Source: Streptomyces clavuligerus
GTDB taxonomy: Bacteria; Actinomycetota; Actinomycetes; Streptomycetales; Streptomycetaceae
Reading direction: 5' to 3'
Assembly (NCBI RefSeq): GCF_005519465.1
Contig: NZ_CP027858.1
Coordinates: 558,001-622,000 of the forward strand
Length of the DNA stretch: 64,000 nt
The position numbers and the translations under genes were made by a program. Under the pieces are notes generated by a model. That model searched no databases. It saw only the letters and a list, made by a program, of their open reading frames with translations, and was not told where the DNA came from. Each line of letters opens with the position of its first letter. Position 1 is the stretch's first letter. This document shows, one piece after another, positions 8,475-16,277 of the stretch.

Positions 8475-9698
8475 ATGTCCGTGCCGAACCCCCGCCCCGG
8501 CCCGCCCGGGGACGCCCTGCCCCCCGCTTCCGCCGCTCCCCTCTGGGCGCCCGCCCGGATCGAGCGCGTCGAGACCTTCGCGGTGGCCCTGCCCGCCGTC
8601 CGCTCCTTCGGCATCTCCGGCGGCCCGGTCACCGTCGCGGGCACCCCCGCGATCCGGGTGCTGGTCAAGGTGACCGCGGCGGACGGGGCCCAGGGCTGGG
8701 GCGAGGCGACCCCGCTCCCCAGTTGGACGGACGAGACCGCCGAGTCCATCGTCACCACGATCGACCGCTATCTGGCGCCCGCCGTCCTCGGACTGCCCGC
8801 ATGGCATCTGGACGCCGCCGACCGGGCCTTCGACCGGGCCGTCAGCCGCGGCTTCACCATCGGCGCCCCGCTCGCCCGGAGCGCCGTCGACATGGCCCTG
8901 AACGATCTGCTGGGGCGTGCCGCCGGGGTGCCGCTCGGGGTGCTCTGGGGCCGCCGCCGGTGCGAGACGGCCGAACTGGGCTGGATCGTCTCCGGGCGGG
9001 CCCCCGCCGAGGTCGCCGACAGTGTCGCGGAGGGCCTGGCCCTGGGGTACCGCGCCTTCAAGGTGAAGATCGGCCTGTACGGGGAGGAGGGCGACGAGGC
9101 CGTGGTGGCGGCGGTCCGCGAGCACGCCCCGCCCGCCGCGCCGATCTGGGTGGACGCGAACCAGGCGTACACCGCCCAGAGCGCGCTGCGGATGGCCCGG
9201 CGGCTGGACGGCATCGGGATCTCCGCGTTCGAACAGCCGCTCCCGGCCAATGACATCGTGGGGCTGCGACGGCTGCGGGAGCACTCCCCCGTGCCCGTGG
9301 CCCTCGACGAGAGCCTGCGCCATCCGAGCGATCTCGCGACGTTCGTCCGGCTGGACGCGGTGGACGTGGCCATCGCGAAGGTGCAGCGCAGCGGCGGGCT
9401 CACCCTCTCGCGGCGGCTCTGCTCCCTGGCCCAGGAGTGCGGTGTGCGGCTGATGGGCTCCGGGCTCACCGACTCCGATCTGGGGCTCGCGGCCTCGCTC
9501 CATCTCTTCGCGGCGTACGGGATCGACACCCCGGTCGATCTGAACGGCCGGCAGTTCATCGAATCGCCCTACGCGGTCGAGACCGTTCGGGTCGAGGGCG
9601 GAAAAGCGTATGTTCCCGACACCCCGGGTCTCGGTGTCGTAGTGAATGAGACGGTGGTCCGACGACTTTCGGTCGATGTGCTGGAGCGGCGGGTGTGA
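8475..9698 (+). CDS. Mandelate racemase/muconate lactonizing enzyme family protein
   Basis: The enzyme has 407 residues. It is an enolase-superfamily member that abstracts a proton next to a carboxylate. The N-terminal capping domain is followed by a (beta/alpha)7 barrel with AFKVKIG (the catalytic KxK pair), metal ligands in WVDANQAYT, FEQPL and ALDES, and the second-side Lys in IAKVQRSGG. The KxK plus Lys pattern places it in the muconate-lactonizing subgroup, which also contains dipeptide and proline-betaine epimerases. AGAGGAG precedes the ATG. It is divergent from an ABC uptake operon, so it probably acts on the imported compound. I do not assign a specific substrate. Confidence 0.88.
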   Translation: MSVPNPRPGPPGDALPPASAAPLWAPARIERVETFAVALPAVRSFGISGGPVTVAGTPAIRVLVKVTAADGAQGWGEATPLPSWTDETAESIVTTIDRYLAPAVLGLPAWHLDAADRAFDRAVSRGFTIGAPLARSAVDMALNDLLGRAAGVPLGVLWGRRRCETAELGWIVSGRAPAEVADSVAEGLALGYRAFKVKIGLYGEEGDEAVVAAVREHAPPAAPIWVDANQAYTAQSALRMARRLDGIGISAFEQPLPANDIVGLRRLREHSPVPVALDESLRHPSDLATFVRLDAVDVAIAKVQRSGGLTLSRRLCSLAQECGVRLMGSGLTDSDLGLAASLHLFAAYGIDTPVDLNGRQFIESPYAVETVRVEGGKAYVPDTPGLGVVVNETVVRRLSVDVLERRV

Positions 9699-10210
9699 AA
9701 TCGGGTCGCGTCCGCATGCCCGCACGCTCCGGAACATGAGGGGAGGACCCCCGGCACTCCCCGGCATTCCCTATCCAAATGGGGCAAATCGCCGACTCCT
9801 CCTTCTCCGCCGAGGGGGCGCCCGCACATCGGGACGCCTCCTTGTGCGCCCCGCGCCCCCCGGGGTCACGACGCACGCCCGCCGAATGCCTCCAAGCGCC
9901 GGGACGGCTGGTTCTGTGCTCCAACCCCGCTGCTCAGATGCGTCCGCTTCCGGTCAGGTCTATGACGTATCGGTTTTTCAACTGGTGCCGGATGACGCGG
10001 CTGTGTACGCCTGGGGCGGGGTGCGGGTCCCCGGGGCTCCCGGGGCGGGAATCCATCGCGGTCGGCAGGTGGCACACCAGAGCGCGGGGGGAATGCCGTA
10101 CGGCAGTAACCGAGGTGGTCGGCCTCTCTCTCGGTACGGGGGACCACTGCCACATGCACCACCTGCTCGAACAAACGCCCGAGCAGGCATGTCGCACAGG
10201 AAGGCTCGCG
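9699..10210. other. Gene-free 512-base stretch before the acyl-CoA dehydrogenase gene
   Basis: No convincing reading frame is present. It is somewhat richer in AT than its surroundings near 9960-9985. Close to the downstream gene, CCTGCTCG (10162-10169) pairs with CGAGCAGG (10180-10187) around a 10-base loop, a possible leader hairpin 23 bases before the start codon. An in-frame ATG at 10154 exists but has no ribosome binding site. Confidence 0.4.
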
Positions 10211-11407
10211 ATGGACGGGTACTTCACCAATCGGCTTCACGACCAGTTGCGCAGGGATGTCCGGGACTTCGCCGAGCGGGAGGTTCGACCGCGGATCGCC
10301 GCCATGGAGGCATCACGCTCCGCGCATCGCGAATTGTCGCGATTGATAGCCCGGCAGGGCTGGTTGGGGGCCACGATCGACCGTGACCACGGCGGTATGG
10401 CGGCCGGCCATCTGGCCAAGACGGTGATCATCGAGGAACTGTCCCGGGTCAGCGGGGCGATGGGCGCCATGGTCCAGGCGTCCCAGCTCGGCGTTGCCAA
10501 GATCATCCACTTCGGCGACGCGGCGCAGAAGCGGACCTGGCTGCCCCGGATCGCTCTCGGCCACTGTCTGCCGACCATCGCCGTGACCGAACCCGAGTCG
10601 GGGGGCCATGTACTCGGGATGACGGCCACCGCCGTACGGGACGGCGACGACTACGTCCTCAACGGCCGCAAGGTCTACGTCGGCAACAGCCATGTGGGCG
10701 ATCTGCACGGCGTGGTGGCCAGAACGGGTCCGGGCTCCAGAGGGCTGACCGCGTTCCTCGTCGAGGCGGGGCGGCCCGGCTGCGTCCTCGGGGAGCAGCG
10801 CCCCTCGATGGGTCTGCACGGATTCAGCTTCGGGGAGCTGTCCTTCCAGGACTGCCGGATTCCGGCGGCCAACCGGCTGGGCCAGGAGGGCGACGGGCTG
10901 GCCGTGGCGTACTCCTCCAGCGTGCTGTACGGGCGGGCCAATCTGACCGCCGTGTCGCTCGGTATCCATCAGGCGATCCTGGACGAGACCACGGCCTTCT
11001 GCGCCCAGCGCCACCGCTACGGCAAGCCCCTGCACGACCTGCCGTCGGTCAAGCTCAAGCTGGGCAAGCTCCAGTCCCGGCTGATGACGGCGCGGCTGGC
11101 GGCGTACCACGCGGTGCATCTGCTGGACCAGGGGCTGCCCTGCGACGCGGAGCTGATGAACGCCAAGCTGATCAATGTGGAGTCGGCGATCGACTCGGCG
11201 CGCAACGCGATGGAGATACACGCGGCCATCGGGCTCTCCACGGACCGGCCCATCGAGCGGTATCTGCGGGACGCCTTCCATATGTTCGCCCCGGCGGGGA
11301 CCTCCGACGTCCAGTTGCTGCGGCTGGCGGAGGTGGCGCTCGGCGCGGACAAGGGGCAGTGGTCCGAGCGGCTGTCCGGGACCGTACGGCTGGAGCCCGC
11401 GCTCTGA
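10211..11407 (+). CDS. Acyl-CoA dehydrogenase-like flavoprotein lacking the usual catalytic Glu
   Basis: The 398-residue protein has the full acyl-CoA dehydrogenase fold: N-terminal helices with RQGWLGATIDRDHGG, the flavin-binding TEPESGG and GRKVYVGNS region, and a C-terminal helical bundle with RHRYGKPLHDL and IHAAIGLSTD. It therefore should bind FAD and an acyl thioester. The C-terminal motif that normally reads YEGT, whose Glu is the catalytic base, reads APAGT near residue 360. The alternative Glu used by isovaleryl-type enzymes is also absent (YGRANL). The start is set by AGGAAGG before the ATG. It stands alone between a terminator and a long leader. It may be a dehydrogenase with another base, or a flavoprotein of different function. 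Confidence 0.85.
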   Translation: MDGYFTNRLHDQLRRDVRDFAEREVRPRIAAMEASRSAHRELSRLIARQGWLGATIDRDHGGMAAGHLAKTVIIEELSRVSGAMGAMVQASQLGVAKIIHFGDAAQKRTWLPRIALGHCLPTIAVTEPESGGHVLGMTATAVRDGDDYVLNGRKVYVGNSHVGDLHGVVARTGPGSRGLTAFLVEAGRPGCVLGEQRPSMGLHGFSFGELSFQDCRIPAANRLGQEGDGLAVAYSSSVLYGRANLTAVSLGIHQAILDETTAFCAQRHRYGKPLHDLPSVKLKLGKLQSRLMTARLAAYHAVHLLDQGLPCDAELMNAKLINVESAIDSARNAMEIHAAIGLSTDRPIERYLRDAFHMFAPAGTSDVQLLRLAEVALGADKGQWSERLSGTVRLEPAL

Positions 11408-11445
11408 CCTCCCCGCCCGTGCCGCCCCGTGGTGTCGTCCGACGA

Positions 11446-11481
11446 CCCGGCGGGCCCGCCCGATCAGCGGTGCCCGCCGGG
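11446..11481. terminator. Bidirectional terminator between convergent genes
   Basis: CCCGGCGGGC and GCCCGCCGGG form a perfect 10-bp stem around a 16-base loop. The hairpin lies between two genes that converge (acyl-CoA dehydrogenase and GAF protein). There is no U-run, which is common in Streptomyces. Confidence 0.6.
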
Positions 11482-11528
11482 CGGGTGCGCCGGACCCGCC
11501 CGGACGGCCGTTCGGCGGGGGCGGAGCG

Positions 11529-12101
11529 TCACAGATATCCGTCCTCGCGGCGGTGGATCTGCTCCACCAGCTCCGCCGCCAACGCCTTGATCGTCTCCAG
11601 TCCCGCCCGGCCCCAGGGCCGCGGCTCGGTGTCGACCACGCAGATCGTGCCCAGCGCGATACCGGTGCGGTCGATGAGCGGAGCGCCGAGGTACGAGCGG
11701 ATGCCGATCTCGTCCACGACCGGGTTCCCCGCGAACCGCGGATAGTCGCAGACGTCCTCCAGGACCAGCGCCTTGCGCCGCACCACGACATGGGGGCAGT
11801 AGCCGTGGTCACGGGCCATGCAGCGGCCGACCGCCCCGCCCGAGGCGGCGGCGGCCGTCAGATCGCTCCCGCTGTGCCGCCCGGACGGCGTGTGCAGCCC
11901 GGCGAAGTACTGCCGGTTCTCGTCGATGAAGTTGACCATCGAGTACGGGGCTCCGGTGACCTCGGCGAGCCGGTCGGCGAAGGCATCGAACGCCGGATCG
12001 GGGCGGTCCCCGAAGCCCAGCCGTCGCAGCCGCCTCACCCGCACCGGCGCCTCCTGGTCGACGGGGGTGAGCAGCAGATGGCCCGTGGGGTCGTACGTCA
12101 T
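11529..12101 (-). CDS. GAF-domain protein at the end of the conservon
   Basis: The protein has 190 residues and is a single GAF-type sensor domain: MVNFIDENRQYFAGLHTPSGR, CMARDHGYCPHVV and SYLGAPLIDRTGIALGTICVVD follow each other in the family's order. GAF domains bind small ligands or chromophores; Cys residues in GRCMARDHGYCPH could bind a metal or haem, but this is not shown. The ATG overlaps the GTPase gene's stop in ATGA, which implies translational coupling. It is the fifth gene of the conservon and takes the place often held by a cytochrome P450. Confidence 0.85.
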   Translation of the reverse strand: MTYDPTGHLLLTPVDQEAPVRVRRLRRLGFGDRPDPAFDAFADRLAEVTGAPYSMVNFIDENRQYFAGLHTPSGRHSGSDLTAAAASGGAVGRCMARDHGYCPHVVVRRKALVLEDVCDYPRFAGNPVVDEIGIRSYLGAPLIDRTGIALGTICVVDTEPRPWGRAGLETIKALAAELVEQIHRREDGYL

Positions 12102-12751
12102 GTCGGTGCTCCCTGGCTCGGCCGCGGGGCGGGGACCGCGGCGGTGGTGGTGAGAAGGTGCTGGACGAGGGTGACCAGGGTGCCGATGCCCGAGCTGGCG
12201 ATCCGCGCGTCGCACATCACCACGGGCACCCGCGGCGGCAGGCCGAGCGCGGTCCGCACCTCGTCCGGTTCATAGCGGTACGCGCCGTCGAACTCGTTCA
12301 CCGCGACGACGAAGGGCATGCCGCGCCCCTCGAAGAAGTCCACGGCGGAGAACGAGTCCTCCAGTCTGCGGGTGTCGGCGAGGACGATCGCGCCCAGGGC
12401 GCCCCGGCACAGCTCGTCCCACATGAACCAGAAACGCTCCTGGCCCGGGGTCCCGAAGAGATAGAGCACATGGCGCGCGTCCAGGCTGAGCCGGCCGAAG
12501 TCCATGGCCACCGTGGTCGCGGACTTGTCCTCGACGCCGTCGAGCGGGTCGGTCGCCACGCTGACCTGGGTCAGCAACTCCTCGGTGCTCAGCGGTTCGA
12601 TCTCGCTGACCGCCCCCACAAAGGTCGTCTTGCCCACCCCGAAACCTCCCGCCACCAGGATCTTCAGGGCGGTGGGAGCGTCGTCGGGTGTGCCGCCGCC
12701 GGGGTGTCGCCCCCCGAAGCGGTCGGTGTCAGAGCCGTTGTCGTAGGCCAT
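12098..12751 (-). CDS. cvnD: Conservon GTP-binding protein CvnD
   Basis: This is a small Ras-like GTPase of 217 residues. GGFGVGKTT is the P-loop (about residues 35-43), LFGTPGQERF is the DxxG-type switch II region in its conservon form, and VAVNEFDG stands at the NKxD position. CvnD proteins work with the sensor ATPase and roadblock protein at the membrane, like a eukaryotic G-protein module. GGAGG lies nine bases before the ATG. It overlaps the DUF742 gene by 23 bases and the GAF gene by 4, so all are read together. Confidence 0.92.
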   Translation of the reverse strand: MAYDNGSDTDRFGGRHPGGGTPDDAPTALKILVAGGFGVGKTTFVGAVSEIEPLSTEELLTQVSVATDPLDGVEDKSATTVAMDFGRLSLDARHVLYLFGTPGQERFWFMWDELCRGALGAIVLADTRRLEDSFSAVDFFEGRGMPFVVAVNEFDGAYRYEPDEVRTALGLPPRVPVVMCDARIASSGIGTLVTLVQHLLTTTAAVPAPRPSQGAPT

Positions 12752-13097
12752 CGAGCACTGCCTCCAGCAAGGAACGGTCGGTCGGTGGAACGGGACTGCG
12801 GGGTGCTCGCGCGACGACCGCGCCGCAGTCGACGAGGTCGGAGAGCAGCACTTTGGTGACGGCCGCGGGGAGCCCGAGGTGCGCGGAGACCTCGGCCACC
12901 GAGACCGGTCGGGCGCACAGGCCGAGCGCCAGGGCGTGTTCGGGCCCCAGCGCCCGCGCGGGGGCCCGCCCGGTGGCCGTCACCAGGGAGAGCAGATCCA
13001 GGGGCGCGGTGGGGCGGGTCCGGCCGCCGCTCGCCGTGTACGGCCGGACGATCCGGCCGGCCTCGTCGTCGACGAGCGGCCTGTCGGGGGCCGGCAC
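12729..13097 (-). CDS. cvnC: Conservon DUF742 protein CvnC
   Basis: This 122-residue protein is the usual third member of a conservon. It contains IVRPYTASGGRTRP near the N-terminus and a winged-helix-like C-terminal part (VSVAEVSAHLGLPAAVTKVLLSDLV). It starts at GTG two bases after the roadblock gene's stop. The 3' end overlaps the GTPase gene by 23 bases. Its biochemical role in conservons is not settled. Confidence 0.9.
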   Translation of the reverse strand: MPAPDRPLVDDEAGRIVRPYTASGGRTRPTAPLDLLSLVTATGRAPARALGPEHALALGLCARPVSVAEVSAHLGLPAAVTKVLLSDLVDCGAVVARAPRSPVPPTDRSLLEAVLDGLRQRL

Positions 13098-13099
13098 GG

Positions 13100-13534
13100 T
13101 CAGTGCCCCGCGGCGCCCGGCGCTCCCCCGGACTGCCGGGCCGGGGTGGTGAGATAGGGGCGGACGCTCTTGACCAGCATCGCCATCTCATAGCCGAGGA
13201 CGGCGGCGTCGGCCTCCCGGTCCGCGAGGACGGCGAGACAGGTCCCGGAGCCCGCGGTGGAGACGAACAGCAGGGTGGAGTCGAGTTCGACGACCACCTG
13301 GCGCACCTCCCCGCCGTCACCGAAGCGGACTCCCGCGCTCCGCCCCAGGGAGTAGAGACCGGACGCCAGCGCCGCCAGATGGTCGGCGCTGTCGGGTTCC
13401 AGGCCGTGGACGGACTTCACCAGACCGTCGGAGGAGAGCAGAACCGCGCTGCGGGTGTACGGCACCCGCTGCACCAGACCGCCCAGCAGCCAGTCGAGAT
13501 CCGATACATGGCCGGTCGGCACATCGCTCGCCAT
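13100..13534 (-). CDS. cvnB: Conservon roadblock/LC7 protein CvnB
   Basis: The protein has 144 residues and a roadblock/LC7 fold: LDWLLGGLVQRVPYTRSAVLLSSDGL begins the family's first helix and strand, and VVVELDSTLLFVSTAG and LAVLADREADAAVLGYEMA follow. Such proteins regulate small GTPases, here probably the CvnD product. AAGGAG precedes the ATG. It lies four bases after the sensor gene. Confidence 0.92.
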   Translation of the reverse strand: MASDVPTGHVSDLDWLLGGLVQRVPYTRSAVLLSSDGLVKSVHGLEPDSADHLAALASGLYSLGRSAGVRFGDGGEVRQVVVELDSTLLFVSTAGSGTCLAVLADREADAAVLGYEMAMLVKSVRPYLTTPARQSGGAPGAAGH

Positions 13535-13538
13535 GGTG

Positions 13539-15560
13539 CTACTCCTTGGGGATGTCGTCGTGGCGCTCTGGCTCGGGGTGGGGGGCGGGGGTGTCCGCCG
13601 GGAGGGTGTAGAGCAGGGACGGCGGGGGCTCGGCCTCGGCGAGCCGGATGCCCCGCCGGAAGGCGGCCATCAGCCCGGGGTCGTGGACCGGCCGGCCCGT
13701 CCCGCCGGTCCGCCCGGCCCCCTTTCCCGGCGGGCCCGCCCGCAGTTGCGGGGCGAGGTGTTCCTGGCTGCGCCGGGTCGGGAGCTGCGGCCGTCCCGGT
13801 CCGTCGGACACGGCGCCGATGGGGAGGACGGGGGTGCCGGGCCGCTCCCGGGCCTGGGGGGCGGCGGGCGCGGTCCGCCGGTGGGCGCCGGGGCGCGCGG
13901 CTCCCGGGCGGGGGCGGTCGGCGCCCCCGGTGCGCACCGGCAGGGGGGCGAGGGTACGGGGGACCCCGTAGGCGGAGCCGGGCTCCTGTACGGAGGGCCG
14001 CGACCGTTCCTCCGGGTGGCCCCACTCCCCGTGGGCCGTCCCCTCCCCCGCCGTACGGCACTCCGCGCCGGGGGCCCCGGGGCGGGCGGGTGCCGCGCAG
14101 CCGGGCGTCTCGCACCCCGCCGTCTCGCAGCCGGGCGGAGGCTGTTGTTCCGGGACGCGCGGGAGCTGGGGCACGGGAGCGCTCCGGGGGATCGCGGCGG
14201 GTTCGGGGGCGGGGGCCCGGGGGACGGGCACCGGCGGTGTCCTGGGCGTACGGGGGTCCGCGCCCCTGGACGCCTCGGCGGGGTGCAGTCCGCCCCCCTC
14301 GCTCCCGATCAGCCCCTGGGGCAGGACGAGCACGGCCTGGACTCCCCCGTAGATATTGGACTGGAGCCGGACCGCGATGCCGTGGCGGCGGGCGAGCGAG
14401 GCGACCACGAAGAGACCGATCCGCCCGTCCTGGAGCAGCCGGGCCACGCTCACCTGGTCGGGATCGGCAAGGAGGGCGTTCATCCGGTTCTGCTCGTCCA
14501 CGGGCATGCCGAGCCCGCGGTCCTCCACTTCGACGGCGATCCCGGCGGTGACCTGCTGGGCGCGCAGATGCACCTGGGTGTGGGGGCTGGAGAACGCGCA
14601 GGCGTTCTCGACCAGTTCGGCGAGGAGATGGATCACATCGGCGACGGCGTGGCCGCGCAGGGTTCCCTCGACCGGGGGCACCACCTTGACCCGGGGGTAC
14701 TGCTCGACCTCGGCGATCGCCGAGCGCAGCACCTCGGTCATGGTGACCGGGTTGGACCACTGCCGCCGGGAGATGGCTCCGCCCAGCACGGCCAGGTTCT
14801 CCGCGTGGCGGCGGATGCGGGTGGCGAGATGGTCGATCTGGAAGAGGCCCTTGAGGAGGTCGGGGTCCTCGACCTCGTTCTCCAGGTCGTCCAGGAGCTG
14901 GATCTCCCGCTGGACGAGCGACTGGAGCCGCCGCGCCAGATTGACGAACACCTCCAGTTTCTGTTCGTTGCCGATGTTGTGGGAGAGCCGCGCCGCCTGG
15001 ACCACGGCCGAGACGGCGCTCTCGTGCGCCCGGCCCAGCTCCACGGCGAGTTCGTCGAGTTCGTCGCGGTGCGGCGGGTCGGGCTGGGGCCCGCCCGGGG
15101 GCGGGCCGCCCTCGCCGTGCCGCAGGCCCTCCACCACCGTGCGCAGGTCGGCCTGGCGGCGCTCGGTGGCGCGGCGCAGGGCGTGGCAGCGCTGAAGGAG
15201 GGAGGCGGCCATCCGCTCGGCCCCGGACGCGGCGGCGGCCACGGAGGCCATGGCCAGCCCGGCGGTGCCCGTGAGCACCGTCCACAGCGTGGTGGAGGGC
15301 TCGGGGTCGGCGCTGTGCACGGTGAAGGCCACCGCGGCGGCACCGCTGACGGCGGTGACGAGGGTGGGCAGGACCGCGGTGCGGAGCAGCCGCGGCCGGA
15401 TGCGGTCCTCGGGCACGGACCGGGCCGACGGCGGTGGGTGCGGTGGTGACGAGGGGGGACGCCGGCCGTCCGCCGGGGCGGCGGAGTGGGGCTCCGGCCT
15501 GCCGGGGCGCCCGTCCGCACGGCGTTCCGGCCGTGTCACGGGTGCGCGTAAGGGAGTCAT
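13539..15560 (-). CDS. cvnA: Conservon sensor kinase-like ATPase CvnA
   Basis: The protein has 673 residues. After a proline-rich start, two membrane segments (LLRTAVLPTLVTAVSGAAA and TLWTVLTGTAGLAMASVA) lie at about 50-110, then a helical linker, then a histidine-kinase-type ATPase domain with N-box ELVENACAFS and G-box EDRGLGM. The last 250 residues are Pro/Ala/Arg-rich and probably disordered. CvnA proteins sense a signal at the membrane and control the CvnB-CvnC-CvnD module. I choose the ATG with AAGGA seven bases upstream; a frame starting 23 codons earlier has no such site. It is the first gene of the five-gene operon. Confidence 0.9.
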   Translation of the reverse strand: MTPLRAPVTRPERRADGRPGRPEPHSAAPADGRRPPSSPPHPPPSARSVPEDRIRPRLLRTAVLPTLVTAVSGAAAVAFTVHSADPEPSTTLWTVLTGTAGLAMASVAAAASGAERMAASLLQRCHALRRATERRQADLRTVVEGLRHGEGGPPPGGPQPDPPHRDELDELAVELGRAHESAVSAVVQAARLSHNIGNEQKLEVFVNLARRLQSLVQREIQLLDDLENEVEDPDLLKGLFQIDHLATRIRRHAENLAVLGGAISRRQWSNPVTMTEVLRSAIAEVEQYPRVKVVPPVEGTLRGHAVADVIHLLAELVENACAFSSPHTQVHLRAQQVTAGIAVEVEDRGLGMPVDEQNRMNALLADPDQVSVARLLQDGRIGLFVVASLARRHGIAVRLQSNIYGGVQAVLVLPQGLIGSEGGGLHPAEASRGADPRTPRTPPVPVPRAPAPEPAAIPRSAPVPQLPRVPEQQPPPGCETAGCETPGCAAPARPGAPGAECRTAGEGTAHGEWGHPEERSRPSVQEPGSAYGVPRTLAPLPVRTGGADRPRPGAARPGAHRRTAPAAPQARERPGTPVLPIGAVSDGPGRPQLPTRRSQEHLAPQLRAGPPGKGAGRTGGTGRPVHDPGLMAAFRRGIRLAEAEPPPSLLYTLPADTPAPHPEPERHDDIPKE

Positions 15561-16277
15561 CTGCGTCCTTGGTACGTGGGGGGTCCCAGGGTTCGGCGGT
15601 GCTGCGGGGGTCTCGCTCGGTGGGGGCACGACGCGGTCAACGGCGTTCCGGCACGGGCGGGATCAGCCCACCGTTGATCACCGGCCACACACGGTAGTCG
15701 TCCAACGAGCAAAGATGCGGGGGAGTTGACAAACTTCCCCGCTATTCACCCTGCTCTGGTATGAGGCCCCGTACTCCGGTACGAAAACGGCGCCGCGCGA
15801 CCGGGTGTCCGGCGTCAACCCGCGACCGGGCGCGGTCGCCCGCGCGATGTCCGCGTTCGACGCCCGCGCGGTGCCGCCGGGTGCCGCAGGGGCCGGGCCG
15901 GGAGACGGGCGGCCCCCGTCGCAGGGCGGGGGTCCGGCGGTGGACCGGGCGGCGGACCGGGGCACGTCACGCGCGGGCGGCCTCGACCGGCGGGCCGGGG
16001 GGCCGGGGCGCGGGCCGGAAGTGGCGCACCGAGCCATACGGCAGCCGGGGGGCCGGCGCGGGAGTGACGCATGCCCCGGGCCCCAAGGAACCCGGCCAAC
16101 GCGGCGGAACCCCCCGCCGGAGGGGCGGGAGGCCCGGAGCCGGAGGGGCCCGGGCCCCGATCGGACGGCGGGCCGGGAGTGGCGCGAGGGCGGCGTCGGG
16201 CAGTGGGGCCGGCCGGAGGGCGGGCCGGGCCCGGAGGCGCCTTCAGGAGGTGGAGGCCGCCGGGCCCGGCGGTGTCC
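15561..16277. other. Gene-free 717-base stretch upstream of the conservon, with a hairpin
   Basis: I see no credible gene. From 15743 onward the sequence is very GC-rich and low in complexity. GCGGGGGAGTT (15717-15727) and AACTTCCCCGC (15732-15742) form an 11-bp inverted repeat with one mismatch and a 4-base loop, 157 bases before the sensor gene. The surrounding 15 kb region is AT-richer than average, so the conservon promoter probably lies here. Confidence 0.4.

Noticed and set aside
10154..10210. Earlier ATG for the acyl-CoA dehydrogenase
   Set aside because: The added 19 residues overlap a hairpin and have no ribosome binding site; AGGAAGG fits the later ATG.
15726..15754. TTGACA reading rightward as a promoter
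   Set aside because: No suitable -10 box follows at 17-19 bases and no gene begins on the plus strand for kilobases; the hexamer is part of the hairpin.
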